Shown one piece after another: positions 37,715 through 46,982 of a stretch of DNA of 62,344 nucleotides. The DNA comes from Candidatus Aenigmatarchaeota archaeon. GTDB taxonomy: Archaea; Aenigmatarchaeota; Aenigmatarchaeia; GW2011-AR5; JACRAC01. How positions within the stretch are numbered: position 1 is the stretch's first letter; every line of letters begins with the position of its first letter. The stretch lies in contig JACPJV010000006.1 in assembly GCA_016187395.1 (NCBI GenBank), positions 1 to 62,344 of the forward strand, in the 5' to 3' direction. Both the position numbers and the translations under genes were made by a program. Below the pieces are notes generated by a model that was given only the letters and a program-made list of their open reading frames with translations, had not been told where the DNA came from and did no database searches.

Positions 37715-37821
37715 AAAATCACCTGCCTAAATATGGCTCCGCAAGGTATTTAAAGTTTTCGCTTCTGGAAAGTAGTGACAGGGTATTTAAATGCTCCAAA
37801 TAGCTGCATACAGGGATTTTT

Positions 37822-37992
37822 ATGGCTGCGAAGACGGTTTCTATCATGAAAGCCAAAAGCAAAAGCAGCCTTATGGATATAGCCGGCATTCTTACAAAGA
37901 AGGAATCGGAGCTGCTCAGAAAAAGCGTGAAGGAAACGAGGCTCGCCATGAGGAAGAGAATCGGGAAAACGGCAAAGAGGTTGTCTAAATGA
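37822..37992 (+). CDS. Orphan VapB-like antitoxin fragment
   Basis: My translation MAAKTVSIMKAKSKSSLMDIAGILTKKESELLRKSVKETRLAMRKRIGKTAKRLSK; below 60 aa so not in ORF track; no toxin follows. Confidence 0.5.
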   Translation: MAAKTVSIMKAKSKSSLMDIAGILTKKESELLRKSVKETRLAMRKRIGKTAKRLSK

Positions 37993-38089
37993 ATGCACGG
38001 CGAGTGAATGGACATTGAATAAAAAGGGTTGGGAATGATTCACCCTTGAAAATTCTGAAATATTAATATCCTCAAACCATAGTTTTCCT

Positions 38090-39448
38090 ATGCCAGGTCT
38101 GGAAGGATATTCGAAGAAAGTGCAAAAGCTGCTTGGCAAAAAAGGCATACGCATAGGCGACCGCGTTTCTGCGGGCGGCTACGAAGGCATGCTGATGCCG
38201 CGCATAGGCGGCGATGCAAATGCACTGGTCATAAAGCTGGACAACGGATATAATATAGGCGTGCGGGCGGAGAATGCCAGAAAGCTGGCTGGAAAAGCAA
38301 AAATGCAGGAAAGGGAGTGGAAGCTGAAATCTCAAAGGGATCCTGCAAAGCCGACTATTGCAATACTTCACACAGGCGGCACGATTGCGTCGAAGCTTGA
38401 TTACAGGACGGGCGCTGTGGAGCCTGCTATCACTGATGATGAATTGCTGGCGATGTATCCTGAACTCATGGAGCTTGCGAACGTACGCTCGCGCATCGTG
38501 TTCCAGATATTCTCAGAGGACCTGGAACCTGCTCACTGGGAAACGATTGCAAAGAAAGCCTACGATGAGATAGCAGAGGAAGGATGCGACGGCGTTATTA
38601 TCACGCACGGCACTGACACGATGTACTATACTGCTTCTGCCCTGAGCTTTGCGCTTCAAAACCTGCCTGTCCCTGTTTTGCTTGTCGCAAGCCAGCGCTC
38701 TTCTGACAGGCCGAGCAGCGACGCAGGCGTAAATCTTCTGAGCGCCGCGCTCTTCATAGCAAAGGGCGATTATGCTGGCGTGGGCATATGCATGCACTCT
38801 TCGCCATCTGATGACAAATGCTGGATTTTAGAGGCGAACAGGTGCAGAAAAATGCACACGTCACGAAGAGATGCTTATCGGCCAATAAATTCGAAGCCTC
38901 TGGCGGAGATAGACTGGAATGCACGGTCGATAAATTTCCTGAAGGAAGATTACAGAAGGAGAGACCAAAAAAGAATACTGCAGCTAAAGGCGAAATTCTC
39001 AGACAAGGTAGGTCTGCTTAAGATCTATCCGGGCTTTCCTCCGGACCTAATCGATTTTTTCGCAAAGAAATACCAAGGATTGCTCATAGAAGGCTATGCG
39101 TTCGGCCAGATGCCTGTGAATGCAGTGGATTCGAAAACAGATCATCATAAGATTCTCCTCGGAAAAATTGCAGCTCTTGCAAAGAATATCCCCATTGTCG
39201 TGGCTTCGCAGGTGCCTTATGGAATAGCCAATATGAACGTCTACTCGACGAGCCGCGACCTCACGAAGGCAGGGGTTATAGAGGCAAGGATGCCTGCCTA
39301 TTCTGCTTACGTGAAATTGTGCTGGCTGCTTGGAAACGGCAAAAGGCTGGATGATATCAGGAAAAAGATCAATGAGGATATTGCTGGAGAAGTTGTGACG
39401 CGACAAGAGCTTGATGAATTTCCGGACGAGGGGCTGGAGAAGGGATGA
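38090..39448 (+). CDS. gatD: Glutamyl-tRNA(Gln) amidotransferase subunit D
   Basis: AILHTGGTIASKLDYRTGAVEP; DGVIITHGTDTMYYTASAL; SSPSDDKCWILEANRCRKMHTSRRDAYRPIN. Confidence 0.95.
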   Translation: MPGLEGYSKKVQKLLGKKGIRIGDRVSAGGYEGMLMPRIGGDANALVIKLDNGYNIGVRAENARKLAGKAKMQEREWKLKSQRDPAKPTIAILHTGGTIASKLDYRTGAVEPAITDDELLAMYPELMELANVRSRIVFQIFSEDLEPAHWETIAKKAYDEIAEEGCDGVIITHGTDTMYYTASALSFALQNLPVPVLLVASQRSSDRPSSDAGVNLLSAALFIAKGDYAGVGICMHSSPSDDKCWILEANRCRKMHTSRRDAYRPINSKPLAEIDWNARSINFLKEDYRRRDQKRILQLKAKFSDKVGLLKIYPGFPPDLIDFFAKKYQGLLIEGYAFGQMPVNAVDSKTDHHKILLGKIAALAKNIPIVVASQVPYGIANMNVYSTSRDLTKAGVIEARMPAYSAYVKLCWLLGNGKRLDDIRKKINEDIAGEVVTRQELDEFPDEGLEKG

Positions 39449-39470
39449 ACATTGGGAAAATTTCCTTGTT

Positions 39471-39500
39471 TTTCCCAAAATCTTTAAATATTTTGGGAAA
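39471..39500. promoter_or_regulatory. Inverted repeat operator over the vapBC promoter
   Basis: tttcccaaaat-ctttaaat-attttgggaaa; additional half-site ttgggaaa at 39452. Confidence 0.65.
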
Positions 39501-39519
39501 CAATACTTCTTGTGATTTA

Positions 39520-39765
39520 ATGGAAATTCTCACGATAGACAGGGCTGGAAAGATGTATTTTCCAAAGGCTGTAAGGCATAAAATCAAGGAAAGGAATTAT
39601 GTAGCTGTTATACTGCCAGACGGCACTATAATGCTGCACAAGTTCAGGAGAATCAGGGACCCTAAAAAAGCGCTAAAGGAATTCCAAAAGCTGCCAGAGG
39701 TTACCAAGACGATAAAACAGATAAAGAAGGAGATTTACGACGAGGCTCTGAAGGGTGTGAAATGA
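39520..39765 (+). CDS. VapB-like antitoxin (AbrB/SpoVT-type)
   Basis: MEILTIDRAGKMYFPKAVRHKIKERNYVAVILPDGTIMLHKF. Confidence 0.75.
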   Translation: MEILTIDRAGKMYFPKAVRHKIKERNYVAVILPDGTIMLHKFRRIRDPKKALKEFQKLPEVTKTIKQIKKEIYDEALKGVK

Positions 39766-40145
39766 TGTACGCTGATCTGGACTTTTTCCTTGCGTTGCTG
39801 AAGAAGGAGGACTGGCTCAAAGAAAAAGCTGAAGAAATCTACAGGAAGCATCATAGGGAGATATGGACTTCCACCATCACTCTGCAGGAAATAATGCTCT
39901 ACGCATCCAGGGAACGCCTGAACCTATCCGAATTCATTGAGAGGATGCTGTCCCTCACAGAAATACGGGAAATCAATATCACAGTGGAAATGTGCCTTGC
40001 TGTCACCGACCTGATCAGCAGATTTAACATGACTCCCTTTGATGCCTTTCATGCTATGATATGCGAAGGCGATGAAATAATCAGTTCTGACAATTCTTAC
40101 GACAGAATAGGACTGAGACGAGTAAGACTGGAAGGCGACCATTGA
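39762..40145 (+). CDS. VapC-like PIN-domain toxin
   Basis: MYADLDFFLALLKKEDWLKEKAEEIY; TPFDAFHAMICEGDEIISSDNSYDRI; 4-bp overlap with antitoxin gene. Confidence 0.8.
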   Translation: MMYADLDFFLALLKKEDWLKEKAEEIYRKHHREIWTSTITLQEIMLYASRERLNLSEFIERMLSLTEIREINITVEMCLAVTDLISRFNMTPFDAFHAMICEGDEIISSDNSYDRIGLRRVRLEGDH

Positions 40146-40334
40146 ATCCCGAAAAATGCGATAAAGGCAAATCAGGGCAAGAAGGAAAGCGTTATCAATA
40201 TGCATAGTCATGGAAAAAGGTGCGCGCAGTTTTGACGGAGCTTTCCAGAAATCAGTGATCTCTGCGAGCCTGTCTCGAATCGCGCTAACGCGCTTTTATG
40301 CCTTGCGCATACAATTCTTTTCTGGTGTGGTGTT

Positions 40335-40763
40335 ATGATCGAAAGGCTTAGCCCTGCAGAAGCTGCGGAAGTGATGAAACGGCATTTTGCAAGATTGGGA
40401 GAATACCAGATGTCGTTAAGAAACGAGCTGCTTGGCGATGTCATCTCTGCAGTTGAAAGTGTCGGTGGAAACGGGTCTAATCCAATGGCGCATGCACAAA
40501 ACAGGGCAGTGGAAAGGTACGGGGATGACCCCAATTTTTATAAAATTCTACCAGTACTTGAAGAAATTGCTCATGATTATTTCCTTCTCCTAGAAAGGTC
40601 TGATTTATTGAGGAGGTGCGAGATGAAAACTGAAATAAGGTCCGCTCTTTTCCAGCCACCGGATGCAAACCGAGTATATGACTTTGTGAGCGATCTTCTG
40701 GTAAGCCTGAGAAGAGCTCAAATCCGGCATTCTAAACATCACGGGGAGCCTCTCAGTTTTTAA
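40335..40763 (+). CDS. Hypothetical protein
   Basis: 142-aa ORF upstream of gatE. Confidence 0.5.
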   Translation: MIERLSPAEAAEVMKRHFARLGEYQMSLRNELLGDVISAVESVGGNGSNPMAHAQNRAVERYGDDPNFYKILPVLEEIAHDYFLLLERSDLLRRCEMKTEIRSALFQPPDANRVYDFVSDLLVSLRRAQIRHSKHHGEPLSF

Positions 40764-40785
40764 CCTTCTGCGGGCATACTTTCTC

Positions 40786-42585
40786 ATGGCTAAAGGCAAA
40801 TATGAACTGCGCTGCGGTCTCGAGATACACCAGCGCCTACACACGAAAAAACTTTTCTGCAATTGCGAAAGCACACAAACAGAAGAGCCGTTTCTTGAGG
40901 TGCGCCGGCAATTAAGGCCTGTGGCTGGCGAGCTGGGCGACGTGGACCCTGCTGCTCTTCATGAAGCGCTTCGCGGAAGGCATTTTTTGTATCAAATATC
41001 CCAGAAAGAAAGCTGCCTTGTTGAATTAGACTGCGAGCCGCCGCATGAGATTAACCTGGAGGCACTGGATGTAGCTCTGTCTGTTTGCAAACTTCTGCAA
41101 TGTACCATACCTGAGGAAATCCATGTTATGAGAAAGACTGTCATTGATGGCAGCAATACAGGCGGCTTTCAGCGCACGGCGGTGGTAGGGATGGATGGAA
41201 AGATCAAGGTCGGCAATGAAATCATAGAGATAGATCAGATAGCTCTGGAAGAGGAAAGCGCCCGGATTGAAAGCAAAAGCGAGCACGAGACAATCTATAG
41301 ACTGTCCGGCCTTGGAATACCGCTTGTTGAAATAACGACTGGTGTGATTGATGATGCAGATAAATTGCAGAAGGTGGCGGAGCATATAGGGCTCCTTTTA
41401 CGGTCATTTGATGTGCAGCGCGGCATCGGAAGCATAAGGCAGGACGTGAATGTTTCTATTGCTAATGGAGCAAGGGTTGAGATAAAGGGTTTCCAGGAAC
41501 TGGAAAAAATGGCAGAGCTTGTGAAGAATGAAGCAAAGCGCCAGCAGGACCTGCTTAACATCATGAATAAACTAATAAAGCGCAAGGCTTCGGTTTCCGG
41601 AGCAGTAAAAGATGTTACGAAATATTTCGGTAATACGGGAAACATTCTCCTGAAAGACATTGTAAATAACAAAGGGCGCGTTTTCGCTTTTCTTCTCAGA
41701 AATTTTGATGGAATGATGACAGAGGAATGCGGCGACCGCACGCTTGGCAAAGAGCTGGCAGGGTATGCGCAGGCATACGGCATAGGCGGCATAATTCACA
41801 CCGATGAAGACCTTGGCAGATACAAGCTGAGGAATGAGTTTGACCTTTTGAAAAAAGAATTCAAGGCGAAGGAAAGGGATTCTATAGTAATCCTTGCAGG
41901 CATGATGCCTGATGTCAGGAATGCAGTTAATGCCGTGTATGAGCGCGCTTTGCACCTGCTTTCCGGAGTTCCGGAAGAAACGCGCTTTTCTGATGGCATA
42001 GGCTCAAAATTTGCAAGGCCCCTGCCAGGAAAGGCGCGAATGTATCCTGAGACAGACGTGCCTCCTATAATTGCAGAAGCGCCGAAAAAACTGCCGAAGA
42101 CGATGTTCGAGAAGGAAAGTGACTTAAAAAAGAGGCTGCCTGCAGAAATGGCGGAGCAGATGATAAGATCACACAGGCTGCCCTTGTATGAAAAACTTGC
42201 AGAAAGGCATGATCCTGTTCTTGTGGCAAACACGCTTCTTTCTACCATGAAGGACTTAAGTAGGCGCGGGTTTGATGTTGAAAGAATAGGCGAGGAAGAA
42301 TTGTCTGCAATATTTTCTATGGTAAAGAAAGGCAAAATCACAAGGCAGGCGATCCCTGAAGCGCTTGCTATGATTGCACAAGGAAAATCGATAAATGATA
42401 TAGAAAAAAGCTTCGGGTCCATGCCAGAAATCCAGCTTCGAGATATAGTGCGTTCTGTTATAAAATCCAATCCAAATGCAAACGAGGGAGCTTTAATGGG
42501 CATTGTAATGAACAAGGCCCGTGGACGCGTTGAAGGCAAGATCGTGGCTAAAATAGTCAGGGAGGAAATGGGAAAGGGCAGGTAG
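40786..42585 (+). CDS. gatE: Glutamyl-tRNA(Gln) amidotransferase subunit E
   Basis: CGLEIHQRLHTKKLFCNC; VIDGSNTGGFQRTAVVG; GSIRQDVNVSIANGARVEIKGFQEL. Confidence 0.96.
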   Translation: MAKGKYELRCGLEIHQRLHTKKLFCNCESTQTEEPFLEVRRQLRPVAGELGDVDPAALHEALRGRHFLYQISQKESCLVELDCEPPHEINLEALDVALSVCKLLQCTIPEEIHVMRKTVIDGSNTGGFQRTAVVGMDGKIKVGNEIIEIDQIALEEESARIESKSEHETIYRLSGLGIPLVEITTGVIDDADKLQKVAEHIGLLLRSFDVQRGIGSIRQDVNVSIANGARVEIKGFQELEKMAELVKNEAKRQQDLLNIMNKLIKRKASVSGAVKDVTKYFGNTGNILLKDIVNNKGRVFAFLLRNFDGMMTEECGDRTLGKELAGYAQAYGIGGIIHTDEDLGRYKLRNEFDLLKKEFKAKERDSIVILAGMMPDVRNAVNAVYERALHLLSGVPEETRFSDGIGSKFARPLPGKARMYPETDVPPIIAEAPKKLPKTMFEKESDLKKRLPAEMAEQMIRSHRLPLYEKLAERHDPVLVANTLLSTMKDLSRRGFDVERIGEEELSAIFSMVKKGKITRQAIPEALAMIAQGKSINDIEKSFGSMPEIQLRDIVRSVIKSNPNANEGALMGIVMNKARGRVEGKIVAKIVREEMGKGR

Positions 42586-42643
42586 CTTCGAGCAAGCCGA
42601 TTTCTGTAAAGGAGTGTTGTCGCAACCAGGTTTGATACCTTTA

Positions 42644-42664
42644 AATACATGTATGACATGTATT
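42644..42664. promoter_or_regulatory. Perfect inverted repeat operator upstream of second TA pair
   Basis: aatacatgt-atg-acatgtatt directly before the 42670 start. Confidence 0.65.
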
Positions 42665-42669
42665 ACATT

Positions 42670-42894
42670 ATGCAATTAAGCGTCAGGAATGTTGCCAAAA
42701 AAACCTTCAAGGAGTTTAAGGCCAGAACCGTTGAGGAGGGCGTCCCTGTTGGGACGGCTCTGACTCTTGCCATGGAGGAGTGGCTTGAAAGGAGGAATAC
42801 TAAGAGGAAAAAATACCTCGAACTAAAGCCTTGGGACTGGGGAACAGGCACGGAAAGAACGAGCAAGGATATTGACAAAATAGTCTACGGGTGA
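42670..42894 (+). CDS. VapB-like antitoxin
   Basis: MQLSVRNVAKKTFKEFKARTVEEGVPVGTALTLAMEEWLERRN. Confidence 0.65.
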   Translation: MQLSVRNVAKKTFKEFKARTVEEGVPVGTALTLAMEEWLERRNTKRKKYLELKPWDWGTGTERTSKDIDKIVYG

Positions 42895-43307
42895 TTATAA
42901 TCTCCGTTCTTATTGATACCAATATTTTCGTATCCTACTACAATAAAAGAGATGTGGAGCACGAAAGAGCTTCAAAAATAATGCCTGAAATATTTGACGG
43001 GAGGTTCGGTAAACCTATAGTCTCTGATTATATTTTCGATGAGATAATCACTGTCTGCCTTGCACGGCTCAAAGACAAAGAGCATGTTAAGAAAATAGGA
43101 TCTGATATGCTTTCTACGGACATCATCTTCGTCAAGGTCAGTGAAAATGTTTTTTCGGAAGCATGGAAATTCTTCCTTTCGACAGATAAAACTTTCAGCT
43201 TCACTGACTGCACAAATATTGCGCTGCTGAAAATCTATAACATAGATTCCATAGCGACGTTTGATAGTGAATTCAAAAAGGTGAAAGATGTAAAGGTTGT
43301 GCCGTAA
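42891..43307 (+). CDS. VapC-like PIN-domain toxin
   Basis: VLIDTNIFVSYYNKRDVEHERASKIM; SDYIFDEIITV; SFTDCTNIALLKIYNIDSIATFDSEF. Confidence 0.82.
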   Translation: MIIISVLIDTNIFVSYYNKRDVEHERASKIMPEIFDGRFGKPIVSDYIFDEIITVCLARLKDKEHVKKIGSDMLSTDIIFVKVSENVFSEAWKFFLSTDKTFSFTDCTNIALLKIYNIDSIATFDSEFKKVKDVKVVP

Positions 43308-43314
43308 GTTTAAT

Positions 43315-43407
43315 GTGAAACAAGGAAATAATACCGACATGTCCTTGTTTCACAGTATAGTGCACAAGGAATTATTATATCCCGATTTATTCCTTGTAGC
43401 ACTATAA
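43315..43407 (+). repeat. Double-hairpin repeat element, copy 7 nt after the vapC stop
   Basis: Near-identical to 59087-59179 (reverse orientation); ~5-6 loop differences from 16835-16927. Confidence 0.92.
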
Positions 43408-43484
43408 ACTCAAAGATCAAACTTCGTTACAAGCCTAGGAAACGCAGAATCTTAGGGTTTTCGTATAAGGGGTGTTAAATGAAA

Positions 43485-43529
43485 TTGCTGATTTTTCTCA
43501 TGATTTTAATTTTCTGTGCCCAAGCTCAA
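43485..43529 (+). repeat. Left arm of inverted repeat flanking the alpha/beta hydrolase
   Basis: ttgctgatttttc...gtgcccaagctcaa; matches the reverse complement of 44323-44364. Confidence 0.75.
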
Positions 43530-43564
43530 AATATTTATAATGTATTTGATTCATCTATTATCAT

Positions 43565-44326
43565 ATGAAAGAAACAAAGGTCTCAATCCTTAACAAACAA
43601 AACGAAAAACTTGTCGGGATAGAAACCGCCCCCTCAATTGAGGAAGAAAAATATCCAACAGTTCTTTTGGTTCATGGTTTTGGCGTCACCAAAGAGGAGG
43701 GTGGAATGTTTGATGAACTTGCAAAGAATCTTGCAGACGCAGAATTTTTGGTTTACAGGTTTGACTTTTCAGGAAGAGGAGAAAGCGAGGGAGACTATAG
43801 TGAAACATCTATATCAAAACAAAAGTCAGATTTAACAAAAATATTGAAATTTGTTAAGTCACAAGAAAAAGTGGATGTTGCAAGAATAGGTATTTTAGCA
43901 CAATCTTTTGGCACATCAGTTACAGTTGCTCTAACTCCCAATGTAAAAACAATCATTCTTATGGGAAGTATTGCACATCCACAAATAGTTTCTGGAAAGC
44001 CCTCCAAATGGGAAGTTTTTGATAAAGAGGGGACCTCAAAAAAAGTCAAACCTAATGGAGAAGTTATCTTCATAAAATCACAATTTTGGAAAGATATGGA
44101 TAATTATAATTTATTGGATTTAATATCCAAAATTGATTGCCCCATATTATTCATTCATGGGTCACTTGATGACAGAGTTCCGCTTTCTGAAATGGAAGAG
44201 TATTTTAAAAATGCAAATGAACCAAAAGAAAAAATAATAATTGAGGGGGCGGATCACGAATTGAGACCTCATAGAGATAAAATGTATAAAATCGTAGTAG
44301 AGTGGTTCAAAAAACAATTAGCTTGA
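43565..44326 (+). CDS. Alpha/beta hydrolase (serine aminopeptidase S33-like)
   Basis: VLLVHGFGVTKEEGG; RFDFSGRGESEGDYS; GILAQSFGTS; ILFIHGSLDDRVP; GADHELRPH. Confidence 0.9.
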   Translation: MKETKVSILNKQNEKLVGIETAPSIEEEKYPTVLLVHGFGVTKEEGGMFDELAKNLADAEFLVYRFDFSGRGESEGDYSETSISKQKSDLTKILKFVKSQEKVDVARIGILAQSFGTSVTVALTPNVKTIILMGSIAHPQIVSGKPSKWEVFDKEGTSKKVKPNGEVIFIKSQFWKDMDNYNLLDLISKIDCPILFIHGSLDDRVPLSEMEEYFKNANEPKEKIIIEGADHELRPHRDKMYKIVVEWFKKQLA

Positions 44327-44364
44327 GCTTGGGCACTTATTCTATATGAACGAAAAATCAGCAA
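44323..44364 (-). repeat. Right arm of inverted repeat flanking the alpha/beta hydrolase
   Basis: ttgagcttgggcac...gaaaaatcagcaa. Confidence 0.75.
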
Positions 44365-44541
44365 CTTGCTCACTATCGTTCGCACCCCGCTGCGCTCTCC
44401 TCCTTTCAGTCGTCGGGTCACTTAACACGGGCTATATGAGAATTTGCTCGGCTCGCAAATTCTCCAAATTTTTCTTCCACTTCGTTCCAGAAAAACTTCG
44501 TATATCCCTAACGTTATGCCCAATATCCAGTCCCTTTCTAT

Positions 44542-45213
44542 CTATTCCACAAACCCCAGCGCCTCTGCTATTCTCCCAAGCTCCGGGCCGCTGCTTGCGG
44601 ATGATGCGACAAAGCCGGAGCTGTTTGCTATTATGCCTGAGCCTGGATACGGCGAGCCGAACGAGACTGTGCCTATATCTGCTTTGACTGCAAGAACTTT
44701 TTCTATTGCCTTCATTTCACTATTGGTTACCTGCGGATGCAAAAGGCATCCTTTGTTTGTGCACAAAGCTGCTGATCCTATGATGTTTATGTTTGCTATG
44801 GTGGATATTTCCGCATTCAAGCCGCTCACCCTTTCTATATTTTTCTTAAGATGCTTTATCATCGGAGATATGACGATGCCGTTGTCATTTGCGAGGATCA
44901 TGTTTCCTAAAGCTTTCTCTGTTTCTATTTCTACTATCTCAGCCCTGTTTCCAACTGCTTCCGCAATGCTTTTTTTATCGCTGTCAAAAAGAAAGTCCGG
45001 AATGAAAAGCATGGAGGAGTTTCCGGCCAGGAACAATTTCACCAGATCAAGCCCTATTATGGTTGCTTCTCCTGCGTCTGTGCGCAATGTTTTTTCTATA
45101 ATTTCCCTTCTTCTGACCATTTTGCCCATGATGCAGTAGGAATCAGTAGCAAGGCCGTAAAAGCCTATGTTATTATCACCGGCCACATCTGTCTGGGAAT
45201 AAAATTCTGGCAT
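44542..45213 (-). CDS. eif6: Translation initiation factor 6
   Basis: GDNNIGFYGLATDSYCIMG; INIIGSAALCTNKGCLLHPQ; GTVSFGSPYPGSGIIANSSGF. Confidence 0.93.
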   Translation of the reverse strand: MPEFYSQTDVAGDNNIGFYGLATDSYCIMGKMVRRREIIEKTLRTDAGEATIIGLDLVKLFLAGNSSMLFIPDFLFDSDKKSIAEAVGNRAEIVEIETEKALGNMILANDNGIVISPMIKHLKKNIERVSGLNAEISTIANINIIGSAALCTNKGCLLHPQVTNSEMKAIEKVLAVKADIGTVSFGSPYPGSGIIANSSGFVASSASSGPELGRIAEALGFVE

Positions 45214-45247
45214 GACTTTAATTGAACGATACGGTTAAAAACAGATT

Positions 45248-45943
45248 TCACACTCTTATTATCCTTTTTGATTTTGGTATGAACCTGCGAAGTTTTGTCT
45301 TGAATTTCTCATAATTATCCTCCTTTGTTTTCACAAAGACTTCCAATTCAACCTCATCTCCTATTTTCATCCCTGTTTTTTCCTGCAAATTGTCATCATC
45401 TATTAATTCTGCCACATCCTCTTCCTGTATACCTACCTCCTCATGAATTATCCAGCACTCCTCGATGAAATTCCTGAAATACAACCTTGCTTTTGCAAGC
45501 CGTGCGTCTATCCACACCCTGCCGTCAAAAAGCACGTGCTGTACCCTTCTTTCTTCTATATCCTCTATCCTTACTGCCTTCTCGAGCTTAACATTAAGAG
45601 TTCCTGGAAACGGCTTGCAGCCTAGAATATGCCTGAGGCGAGGCTCATATCTTTCAACAAGCTCCTTGCCTCTTCCTGTACCGCTGATAACTTTGCCGCG
45701 CAATCTTACTGCTATGCGCTCTTGTTCTTTGGACATTTCTATCGGTATCTGCTCTGACAGTGCGCGCTGCACGGGAAGCTTATCCACTCCTTTTTTCTCG
45801 TTTTGCTCCTCTTCGTGTTTTTCTTCTGTTTTCGGTTCTTCGGAGATTTCTTCCTTGCGTTCTTCCTCCTTTTTAGCAGGCTCCTTGTTTTCTTCGCCCT
45901 TCAGTACAGCTCTTTTGTAACGCTCCAGTTCGTCATCAGCCAT
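45248..45943 (-). CDS. CTP-dependent riboflavin kinase (RibK/DUF120)-like with acidic N-terminal extension
   Basis: LRGKVISGTGRGKELVERYEPRLRHILGCKPFPGTLNVKLEK. Confidence 0.72.
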   Translation of the reverse strand: MADDELERYKRAVLKGEENKEPAKKEEERKEEISEEPKTEEKHEEEQNEKKGVDKLPVQRALSEQIPIEMSKEQERIAVRLRGKVISGTGRGKELVERYEPRLRHILGCKPFPGTLNVKLEKAVRIEDIEERRVQHVLFDGRVWIDARLAKARLYFRNFIEECWIIHEEVGIQEEDVAELIDDDNLQEKTGMKIGDEVELEVFVKTKEDNYEKFKTKLRRFIPKSKRIIRV

Positions 45944-46032
45944 GAGAAAATATTCTTTACCGCAGATAAAAAACAAATATATACCCTTCCTGACATAATA
46001 ATAGGAGTTCACGGGACACTAAGTGTGGTGCC

Positions 46033-46236
46033 ATGGTAAGCAAGGCAAAACATGTTATTTATGGCAATGGATATCACTGCGATGTCTGCGGCTTTATGTA
46101 CAGAAAAATAACGCATGCACGCTGTTGCGAAAGTTTTTGCAAAAAAAACGGCAAATTCTCTTTAGAGAATGTACGGAAAGCAATAGGAAGGACAGAGACT
46201 CTTCGTAATTCTCTTGAAGCTGAAATAGCGCTTTAA
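46033..46236 (+). CDS. Small zinc-finger-like protein
   Basis: YHCDVCGFMYRKITHARCCESFCKKNGKF. Confidence 0.6.
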   Translation: MVSKAKHVIYGNGYHCDVCGFMYRKITHARCCESFCKKNGKFSLENVRKAIGRTETLRNSLEAEIAL

Positions 46237-46260
46237 AAACTATTCTGTTCAATTTCTTCC

Positions 46261-46686
46261 ATGACAAAAGAAGAGGACCAGAAGGGATTGCAGAAAAAAT
46301 ATTTGCAGCTTCAGCTGCTGAAGCAGTACGTCACTGCTATGATTGAAGAGAAGGGGAAAATAGAGACAAAAATAGCAGAAAGCGCAGTTACTATGCATGC
46401 AGCAGAAAGCATATCTAATGTGCAGAAGGGTGAGGAATTCTGGGCGCCTCTCGGGTCTGATGCTTACATGCTATCAGACATTGTTGATGTGAAAAATCTT
46501 CTCTTAAACGTTGGTGCGAATGTCTACGTACAAAAAACCATCGAAGAGGCAAATGAGTTGCTGCAAAAGCGAAGAAAGGAGTATGAAGAAGTAAATGAGA
46601 AGATGGGGGCAGAGATTGCAGAAATGGTGCGGCAGATTGAACTGCTCGAGAGACAGGTTCAGGAGATGGCGAAGGAGATAGAATAG
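46261..46686 (+). CDS. pfdA: Prefoldin subunit alpha
   Basis: Coiled-coil ends; APLGSDAYMLSDIVDVKNLLLNVGANVYVQKTIEEA. Confidence 0.88.
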   Translation: MTKEEDQKGLQKKYLQLQLLKQYVTAMIEEKGKIETKIAESAVTMHAAESISNVQKGEEFWAPLGSDAYMLSDIVDVKNLLLNVGANVYVQKTIEEANELLQKRRKEYEEVNEKMGAEIAEMVRQIELLERQVQEMAKEIE

Positions 46687-46695
46687 GCGGATGAT

Positions 46696-46941
46696 ATGAA
46701 TTACAAGACAAGAAGGGTCGTGCAGGCTGCGGGCGCTTTGGCATGGGTTGGATCTGTTTTTTTCGGGCTTCCAAGCGTAGTTGGATACCGCATGACAAGA
46801 GGAACGCTTGAAGCCGGATATTCTGAGGGTGAGATAAGAAGAAGAATTTCTGAAGGTTATGGGGAAGGAATGGACACCAAACTTGTTGTGATAAGGGCGT
46901 GGCCTGGCATTGAGGCAGCTCTGTTGTTGCACGGAGAATAG
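46696..46941 (+). CDS. Small membrane-associated hypothetical protein
   Basis: 81 aa with hydrophobic N-terminal segment. Confidence 0.45.
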   Translation: MNYKTRRVVQAAGALAWVGSVFFGLPSVVGYRMTRGTLEAGYSEGEIRRRISEGYGEGMDTKLVVIRAWPGIEAALLLHGE

Positions 46942-46982
46942 ATATCAGATGCTTTTTTATCGTTTAGCTGCCTAATTTCAAA

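Noticed and set aside
40146-40334. Possible ncRNA: ggaaagc...gctttcc outer pairing and gcgctaacgcgc
   Set aside because: Pairing is short and could be chance; no conserved RNA motif recognised. Left unannotated.
41796-42659. 287-aa minus ORF
   Set aside because: Shadow ORF antisense to gatE; Ser/Ile-rich with no domain motif.
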